In this document: positions 1-4,347 of the stretch, piece by piece
Layout of the letters: each line of letters opens with the position of its first letter
Numbering within the stretch: the first letter of the stretch is position 1
NCBI GenBank assembly: GCA_020851395.1
Contig: JADZCW010000102.1
Span: 1 to 5,366 of the forward strand
Source of the DNA: Phycisphaeraceae bacterium
Lineage (GTDB): Bacteria > Planctomycetota > Phycisphaerae > Phycisphaerales > Phycisphaeraceae
Length of the DNA stretch: 5,366 bases
Direction: 5' to 3'
Notes under the pieces: model-generated
Databases searched by the model: none
Seen by the model: only the letters and a program-made list of their open reading frames with translations
Told to the model about the DNA's origin: nothing
Translations under genes and position numbers: made by a program

Positions 1-359
1 AGCCCGAGGAGCACCAGACGATGTGGTGCGACGCGCTGATGGAGGTCACGCGGCGCTGCGGTGCGGCCGGCTGGCTGAACTGGCCCTACGCCGACAGCCC
101 CGATCCCAAGGCCGACATCTCCGCCGGCTCAGGCCTGTGGACGGGCGACACGACGCGCCTCAAGCACTGGGGGCGCCGCTTCGTGGAGCTGGCCGCTGAG
201 CTCAAGAAGGCCGCGCCCACCTGGACCGAGCCTAGGCGCGTGATCGAGCTGGACATGGCCGAGTATCTCTACGAGCACGACGGCGCGCCGGCCCACGCGA
301 TGTTGCGCCAGATCGTGGCCGACGGGCTTGACGGCGGCGTGGCGGTGAAGTGGAAGTAA
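1..359 (+). CDS. C-terminal end of a probable glycoside hydrolase (clan GH-A/GH5-like), 5' partial
   Basis: The frame is already open at position 3 and reads through to a TAA at 357-359, so the gene starts before the window; the ATG at 21 is probably internal. About 118 residues are visible. The segment with G-W-L-N-W-P-Y-A-D, then a G-L-W stretch and K-H-W-G-R-R-F, resembles the last beta strand and final helix of GH5/GH-A TIM barrels, where a tryptophan-rich strand is followed by a 'GL...K.wG..f' helix. The helix before it (E-E-H-Q-T-M-W) also fits. The catalytic glutamates would lie upstream and cannot be checked. About 47 residues follow the barrel-like part, with no recognisable domain and no dockerin or PEP-CTERM signal. 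The role, hydrolysis of a beta-linked polysaccharide or oligosaccharide, is inferred from fold resemblance only. A GH42 or other GH-A family is equally possible. Confidence 0.6.
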   Translation, partial: PEEHQTMWCDALMEVTRRCGAAGWLNWPYADSPDPKADISAGSGLWTGDTTRLKHWGRRFVELAAELKKAAPTWTEPRRVIELDMAEYLYEHDGAPAHAMLRQIVADGLDGGVAVKWK

Positions 360-363
360 GCCA

Positions 364-2595
364 CTAGGCCCGGCGGCGACGTGCCACGGCCATGCCGATG
401 ACCAGCAGCGCCAACGTCGATGGCTCGGGAATCATCTGCGGATCAACGGTGATGCCCTGGTCGCTCAGCGCGGCGACGAAGGGGCTGACGTCGCGCAGGT
501 CGATCCGCCCGTCCCCGTTGAGGTCGGCCGACAAGAGATCGAGCCAGGGATAGGCCGTGGCGTAGGCGTCGGCATTGGCCAGAGCGAGAATGAAAGGGTT
601 GATGTCCTGGGCGTCGACCCTGCCGTCGCCGCTGAAGTCGCCGGCCAGCCGGCCGACGGGGACAAGCCCGCCGCTTCCGACGATCTCGAGCGTGCCGCCG
701 AGGTCGGTCAGACGCTGGTAGTAGACGTTCACGCCGTCGAGCACCAGTGTCGTGCCGGCATCGAGCACGAGGTTCTTGACGTACAGGGCCTCGGGGCCGT
801 CGACGCCGGAGCGGTTGTCGTAGCGGTAGCCGACGGTGAGCTCGGTGCCCGTGCCGTCGTTGACCAGGACCAGGCCGCCGAGGGTGAAATTGTCGCGGAA
901 TGCCGCGAGGCTTGGGCCAAGATCCCGTCCCATCGGCTCGAGCGCGCTGGCCCATCTCTCACGGTGGCTGAACACCAGCGTCGTTTGTGCCAGGCCCGCC
1001 ACGTCGCGGCTGTCGGTCGCCAGCACGTCGACCGTGCAGGCGTCGAGGGTGATCGTCGTGCCGGGGGCGGCGATGTACTGGCTGCCGGGGGTGATCCGCC
1101 AGAGGTCATGGATGTGGATGGATGCGGCGCGGTTCGCGACGGTGAAGCGGCCGCCGTAGAGGTAGAAAGAGCCGACGTCCATCGCTCCGCCGCGCAGCTC
1201 ATAGCTGCTCACCGGGACGCCGTCCGCCGTCGTGCCCCCCCACACCGACAGGGTCTGCAGCCGTGCGCTGCCATCGTGCTGGATGATCGTGGTCGGCTGT
1301 TCGGGTGACGTGAAGATCGATCCGACAAGGGTCCCGCCGTGGATCACGGTGGGCGTCGGCCCGGCGGCGAGGACCATCACACCGCGAGCCTCGGCGCCGT
1401 CGTGGAGCGTCAGGCCGGTGACGGTCAACAGACTATCCTCGTCATCGCTCACGGAATTGAGCAACCGCCCCCGGACCTCGACATGGTCGGGGATGTTGCC
1501 GACACCGCGGACGGTCCGGCCGGCGGGGATGGTCAACGTCTGGCCGGTGGCATGGACGAACCCCACCGATTCAACCGAGGCGAATCGCGTCAGCAGGTTG
1601 CCGCCGGGGCGGACCAGCAGCAGGGATTCTGGGCCGAGGTTGAGTCTGACCCGTTCGGCATTGACCAGTTGATCGCCCGGACCGAAGTCGGCGATGCCGT
1701 CGACGCGGAGCGTCACGGTCTGGCCCGGCGACGGAAAGACCATCCGGCTGGGCGGGATGTTGGGGTACTGGTCGATCGTGACGCTGCCGAGGCCCAGGTC
1801 GCCGCCCGACCACTGGAAGAGGCTGCCATTACCGAGCCAGAGGCTGTCGATCGACGCCTGCCCGCCAGTCTGGCGGTAACGGCCGTTGTCCATGCCGAGC
1901 CAGCCGATGACGCTCCGGCCGCTGTGCAGTTCGTAGCTCCCCGCGCTGGCGACCTCGATGAACGACCCCTCGTGCAAGCCGCCGTCGACGAGCATGCCGC
2001 TGGCGGAGGTATGAACGTCGACGCCGCCGTGCAACTCGCCGCCGAGAAGCTCGTATCGCCCCGTCGACCAGGGCCGAACGACGTTGCCGAGCGTGATGGC
2101 GCTTTCGACCAGGCCGGCGGTCTGGACGATCCGCCCTTGGCCGGTCTGCCCGACGTTGAACCAGATGGACTTTCCCACCGCCGGGCCGATGGACCCGTCG
2201 GTGATCTTGAGCGTGATCAGCCCCGACCCGGCGTTGGAGATTTCCTGAAGGAACGTCAGGCCGGCGTGGTTGTCCGCCGGCAGCCCTCCCGGTCCCGGGA
2301 AGCTGATCGTGCGGTCGACGTCGTCGTCCGCCAGGATGCGGACGGTGTCAAGGTCCAGCGGCACCGGTGTGACCTGTGGACCGGTGGCGGAGGTCTGCCA
2401 GTGGGCCGGGTCGTTCCAGTCGCCGTCGCCACCGACCCAGAGGTAGGTGTTGCGCGATGGCGGGAGGAGCGTCGCCTTCCGCAGTTCGGCGTGGGCCGGT
2501 CCCGCCGGCAGGGCCAGCAGTGCCGCCCAGGCCACGGGCGCCAGAAGCTTCAAACGGCGGGACGGCATGATCGGTGTCCGTGCGATCGGTGACAT
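364..2595 (-). CDS. Secreted PEP-CTERM protein with beta-solenoid-like repeats and dockerin-like EF-hand pair
   Basis: This 743-residue protein is complete. An N-terminal signal peptide (basic S-R-R-L-K, then a hydrophobic core, A-H-A at 34-36) suggests export with cleavage after residue 36. Residues 51-66 carry the W-x-GG-x-G-x-W...W motif frequent at the start of planctomycete repeat proteins. Residues 154-275 form glycine-rich repeats, four of them exactly 19 residues long, suggesting a beta-solenoid; similar strands recur around 464-483. Residues 603-629 (A-L-Y-V-K-N-L-V-L-D-A-G...) match a segment often seen just before the anchor module. Two EF-hand-like loops follow at 653-664 and 691-702. 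The tail is I-P-E-P-S (722-726), a hydrophobic helix and R-R-R-R-A, a classic exosortase sorting signal. The ATG at 2595 is chosen because GGAG lies 6 bases upstream; an in-frame ATG at 2568 also precedes the signal peptide core. No enzymatic motif was seen. A surface adhesin, matrix or binding role is inference. Confidence 0.85.
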   Translation of the reverse strand: MSPIARTPIMPSRRLKLLAPVAWAALLALPAGPAHAELRKATLLPPSRNTYLWVGGDGDWNDPAHWQTSATGPQVTPVPLDLDTVRILADDDVDRTISFPGPGGLPADNHAGLTFLQEISNAGSGLITLKITDGSIGPAVGKSIWFNVGQTGQGRIVQTAGLVESAITLGNVVRPWSTGRYELLGGELHGGVDVHTSASGMLVDGGLHEGSFIEVASAGSYELHSGRSVIGWLGMDNGRYRQTGGQASIDSLWLGNGSLFQWSGGDLGLGSVTIDQYPNIPPSRMVFPSPGQTVTLRVDGIADFGPGDQLVNAERVRLNLGPESLLLVRPGGNLLTRFASVESVGFVHATGQTLTIPAGRTVRGVGNIPDHVEVRGRLLNSVSDDEDSLLTVTGLTLHDGAEARGVMVLAAGPTPTVIHGGTLVGSIFTSPEQPTTIIQHDGSARLQTLSVWGGTTADGVPVSSYELRGGAMDVGSFYLYGGRFTVANRAASIHIHDLWRITPGSQYIAAPGTTITLDACTVDVLATDSRDVAGLAQTTLVFSHRERWASALEPMGRDLGPSLAAFRDNFTLGGLVLVNDGTGTELTVGYRYDNRSGVDGPEALYVKNLVLDAGTTLVLDGVNVYYQRLTDLGGTLEIVGSGGLVPVGRLAGDFSGDGRVDAQDINPFILALANADAYATAYPWLDLLSADLNGDGRIDLRDVSPFVAALSDQGITVDPQMIPEPSTLALLVIGMAVARRRRA
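367..642 (-). repeat. C-terminal EF-hand/PEP-CTERM module, copy A
   Basis: This encodes residues 652-743 of the solenoid protein: the EF-hand loops D-F-S-G-D-G-R-V-D-A-Q-D and D-L-N-G-D-G-R-I-D-L-R-D, 38 residues apart, then I-P-E-P-S, a hydrophobic helix and four arginines. Aligned by eye without gaps to copy B from the G before the first loop through P-E-P-S, about 43 of 75 residues are identical. A 15-base identical stretch (gggttgatgtcctgg at 596-610 and 2959-2973 on the + strand) underlies the Q-D-I-N-P part. The loops should bind Ca2+ as in type I dockerins. Confidence 0.75.
1771..2136 (-). repeat. Glycine-rich 19-residue repeats in the solenoid protein
   Basis: Units of the form G-x-h/Y-x-x-x-G-G start at residues 154, 179, 200, 219, 238 and 257. 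The last four units (200-218, 219-237, 238-256, 257-275) are each exactly 19 residues; the first two are 25 and 21. Examples of unit starts are G-S-Y-E-L-H-S-G, G-R-Y-R-Q-T-G-G and G-S-L-F-Q-W-S-G-G. This periodicity suggests one turn of a beta-solenoid per unit. It is seen at the protein level, not as a DNA repeat. Confidence 0.6.
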
Positions 2596-2601
2596 CCATG
2601 T

Positions 2602-2605
2602 CTCC
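2602..2605 (-). promoter_or_regulatory. Ribosome binding site of the 743-residue PEP-CTERM gene
   Basis: On the minus strand GGAG is followed by six bases (ACATGG) and then the ATG at 2595. This spacing favours 2595 over the later in-frame ATG at 2568. Another ATG at 2599 is out of frame and lies too close to the GGAG. Confidence 0.65.
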
Positions 2606-2704
2606 AGAAAGAACGGTGTTCACTGGGGATGTGACAAACCAGGGGAATCATCGGACAGAACCGCCCGCTCGATTCAAAAAGAAATTGCCGTATTTGAAGC
2701 GGTG

Positions 2705-2720
2705 CGCATTGATCGTGCCG
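2705..2720 (-). promoter_or_regulatory. Candidate sigma-54 promoter (-24/-12) upstream of the 743-residue gene
   Basis: Read on the minus strand, the site is C-GGCACG-ATCA-ATGC-G. The sigma-54 consensus is T-GGCACG-N4-TTGC-W. The whole GGCACG block matches, the invariant GG (2719-2718) and GC (2707-2706) have the correct 12-base register, and three of four bases of the -12 block match; the flanking T and W do not. The predicted start would be near 2694, giving a leader of about 100 bases. PEP-CTERM/exosortase systems are known to be linked with the PrsK/PrsR two-component pair and RpoN, which makes the match plausible. The -24 block overlaps a hairpin arm, and a chance match is possible in GC-rich DNA. 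Confidence 0.35.
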
Positions 2721-2736
2721 GCCGCGTCACGGCCGG
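2718..2736 (-). repeat. GC-rich hairpin with the protease stop codon in its loop
   Basis: The arms CCGGCCG and CGGCCGG (7 perfect base pairs) enclose a 5-base loop, TGACG on the minus strand, whose first three bases are the stop codon of the aspartic protease gene (2729-2727). No T-run follows directly, so it is not a canonical intrinsic terminator. The nearest T-rich tract on the minus strand is about 30 bases further on. It could slow the 3' end of the transcript, protect the upstream message or act as a partial terminator. Confidence 0.5.
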
Positions 2737-4151
2737 TGCAGCAGCATCCAGAGCGTGCCGCTGAGCAGCAGGCTCATGCCCGATGGTTCGGGGATGATCG
2801 CCGTGTCGAGCATGATGCCCTGCTGCGCCAGCAGGTTGACGAAGGCGTTGATGTCCTGCACGTCGATGCGGCCGTCTCCGTTGGGATCGGCCAGGCTCAG
2901 GTCCATGTCGGGGAACTGGGCGTAGTAGCCGTCGAGGTTGCCCAGGGCCAGGACGAAGGGGTTGATGTCCTGGACGTTGGCCAGGCCGTCGCCGTTGAAG
3001 TCGCCGGGGATGGTCGGGTCGGCCGTGACGTGGTTGACGGCGGGGTTGAGGTCCAGGCGCATGACGCCCCGGCTGGCATTGGTGAAGTCGAGGATGACCT
3101 TGTTGATGTAGGGCGTGGTGCTGCCTCCGCCGAGGATCTCGCCGGCGTATCCGCTGGTCAGCATGTTCATGCCCACGACGCCGCCGATGCCGGGGATGTC
3201 CACCACGCCGGCGACAATGTCCGTCCAGACCAGGTCGACGCCCTCGGTGGTGGGGATGGTCAGCTTCTCGACGTTGACCAGGGGGATCAGCGTCGAGCCG
3301 CCGACGCCGCCGACCTCGAGCTCGTCGACGACATCCCCGCCCTCGTCGGTGGTGTGCTCATAGTCGATGCCCAGGGCCTCGGCGGTGGCGGTGGAGATGA
3401 TGACGGTCTGGGCCCCGGTGTCCAGGAGCATGGGGCCGGCGAAGCGTTTATTGCCCTTGGCGGTCTTGACGCCGTCGATCATGGGCAGGGCGGAGTAGGT
3501 GGGGGTCGGGTCGCCGGGCTGCAGGACGCCTGTGAACTCGGGCGCGAGCATGGAGAGATTGACGTGGTAGCTGGAGCTGGTCGGCGAGGGCCGCGCCGCG
3601 CTGAAGGTGACGCCGATGAAGTCCAGGTCGGCCATGGGCTGGAGGTTGAGATTGACCACGCGCCCCACCATGGCGGGCATGCCGACGACGGCGGCGAAGG
3701 AGCCGATGTTCAGCGTCCGGGCGCCGAAGGCGCGGACGCTGGAGATGCGCGTCTCGGCCCCGCCGCCGAAGCCGCCGGAGTAGACCAGGTCGTAGGGGAC
3801 GTAGACCTCGAGCCACTGGTCGCCGGCGATGCCGGTCTCGTTGTAGTAGACGGGGGTGTTGTCGGCCCGGCGGGCCTGCTGGTAGTTCTCGTCGTCGATG
3901 TAGGCTAGGTTGGCCAGGAGGATGCCGTTGGCGCCGGTGTCGAGCAGGGCGGTGTTGTAGAGCTGCGGGCCGATCAGGGTGTTGGTTCCGGGGTTGAACA
4001 GGCCGAAGGTCACGCGCGGCTGGTCCAGGGCGAGCAGGTCGGCCGGACCGAGGGTGATGTGCGGGGCGGCCTGGGCGGCGGCAGCCGTCAAAAGGACGAA
4101 CAAGGCTGGCAGGCACCACAGGGGCTGACGTGGGGACGGCAGGGTCGCCAT
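2727..4151 (-). CDS. Secreted PEP-CTERM aspartic protease-like protein with two D-T-G lobes and EF-hand pair
   Basis: This 474-residue protein is complete. The signal peptide spans residues 1 to about 28, with a hydrophobic core from about 11 to 24 and likely cleavage after A-Q-A. The first lobe has the catalytic motif A-L-L-D-T-G-A (Asp71) and a hydrophobic-hydrophobic-Gly motif V-V-G-M at 155-158. The second lobe has M-L-L-D-T-G-A (Asp244) and V-V-G-M-N-M-L at 325-331. Two catalytic aspartates and two hhG motifs in one chain imply a self-contained bilobed protease. D-T-G-A resembles retropepsins, whereas the 173-residue Asp-Asp distance resembles pepsins. Tyrosines at 117, 120 and 124 are candidates for the flap. 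EF-hand-like loops lie at 384-395 and 422-433. The tail is I-I-P-E-P-S, a hydrophobic segment and a weakly basic H-R-P. The start at 4151 is supported by AGGAG six bases upstream. Exosortase sorting to the envelope is expected. The substrate is unknown, and catalytic activity is inferred from the motifs. Confidence 0.85.
   Translation of the reverse strand: MATLPSPRQPLWCLPALFVLLTAAAAQAAPHITLGPADLLALDQPRVTFGLFNPGTNTLIGPQLYNTALLDTGANGILLANLAYIDDENYQQARRADNTPVYYNETGIAGDQWLEVYVPYDLVYSGGFGGGAETRISSVRAFGARTLNIGSFAAVVGMPAMVGRVVNLNLQPMADLDFIGVTFSAARPSPTSSSYHVNLSMLAPEFTGVLQPGDPTPTYSALPMIDGVKTAKGNKRFAGPMLLDTGAQTVIISTATAEALGIDYEHTTDEGGDVVDELEVGGVGGSTLIPLVNVEKLTIPTTEGVDLVWTDIVAGVVDIPGIGGVVGMNMLTSGYAGEILGGGSTTPYINKVILDFTNASRGVMRLDLNPAVNHVTADPTIPGDFNGDGLANVQDINPFVLALGNLDGYYAQFPDMDLSLADPNGDGRIDVQDINAFVNLLAQQGIMLDTAIIPEPSGMSLLLSGTLWMLLHRP
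2730..3005 (-). repeat. C-terminal EF-hand/PEP-CTERM module, copy B
   Basis: This encodes residues 383-474 of the protease-like protein: the loops D-F-N-G-D-G-L-A-N-V-Q-D and D-P-N-G-D-G-R-I-D-V-Q-D, again 38 residues apart, followed by I-I-P-E-P-S and a hydrophobic tail. In the first loop position 9 is Asn instead of Asp, which still allows calcium coordination. The module is homologous to copy A, while the parts in front of the two modules are unrelated. Confidence 0.75.
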
Positions 4152-4157
4152 GGGGGG

Positions 4158-4162
4158 CTCCT
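4158..4162 (-). promoter_or_regulatory. Ribosome binding site of the PEP-CTERM protease gene
   Basis: AGGAG on the minus strand is followed by six C residues and the ATG at 4151. The spacing is ideal and supports the start that places the signal peptide at the N-terminus. Confidence 0.7.
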
Positions 4163-4186
4163 GACGGGGGGAATTGGCTGCGAATC

Positions 4187-4205
4187 GCCGGGGCGAGGCC
4201 CCGGC
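4187..4205 (-). repeat. Strong GC hairpin in the leader of the protease gene
   Basis: The arms GCCGGGGC and GCCCCGGC (8 perfect base pairs) enclose a 3-base loop (GAG on the + strand, CTC on the - strand). It ends 35 bases before the protease start codon and lies on the far side of the ribosome binding site. No T-run follows on either strand, so it is not an intrinsic terminator. It may be an operator-like palindrome or a structured leader that affects translation or message stability. Confidence 0.5.
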
Positions 4206-4267
4206 ATGGGGAGGGCTACAAGCAAGATTACCGCGCGGGAGGAGGGATGACTATCTTTTTTTTCATG

Positions 4268-4300
4268 TTGACGCGGGATTTTTCCGGTGTGATCTATAAT
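4268..4300 (+). promoter_or_regulatory. Candidate sigma-70 type promoter for the SGNH hydrolase gene
   Basis: A perfect TATAAT at 4295-4300 lies 47 bases before the ATG at 4348, giving an expected start near 4307 and a leader of about 40 bases. TTGACG at 4268-4273 is a near-perfect -35 box, but the spacer is 21 bases rather than 16-18. A run of eight T at 4256-4263 just upstream could act as an UP-like element. The -10 box is convincing in this GC-rich context; the pairing with the -35 box is uncertain. Confidence 0.45.
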
Positions 4301-4347
4301 TGGGGCAACACACCCGTGACGGGGGCGGCTGATTGGCGAGCTTGGGT

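Noticed and set aside
1339..2592. 417-codon open frame on the + strand
   Set aside because: It is antisense to the solenoid gene, which has a signal peptide, repeats, EF-hands and a sorting tail. The + frame has no coherent features.
2660..2700. sigma-70 boxes (TTGAAT with GATGAT) for the solenoid gene on the - strand
   Set aside because: The spacer is 19 bases and the -10 matches only four of six positions; this is weaker than the sigma-54-like site.
2574..3908. 444-codon open frame on the + strand
   Set aside because: It is antisense to the PEP-CTERM protease gene. Its translation is low-complexity (rich in V, D, G, A, H), with no domain or signal peptide, as expected from the reverse of GC-rich codons.
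3448..4119. 223-codon open frame on the - strand in another phase
   Set aside because: It overlaps the protease in a shifted frame and is composed mostly of R, P, H and G, a typical out-of-frame reading of GC-rich DNA.
4231..4263. CCGCGCGG palindrome followed by eight T as an intrinsic terminator on the + strand
   Set aside because: The palindrome has no loop, is about 17 bases from the T-run, and no + strand gene ends upstream of it. The T-run fits better as an AT-rich element before the promoter.
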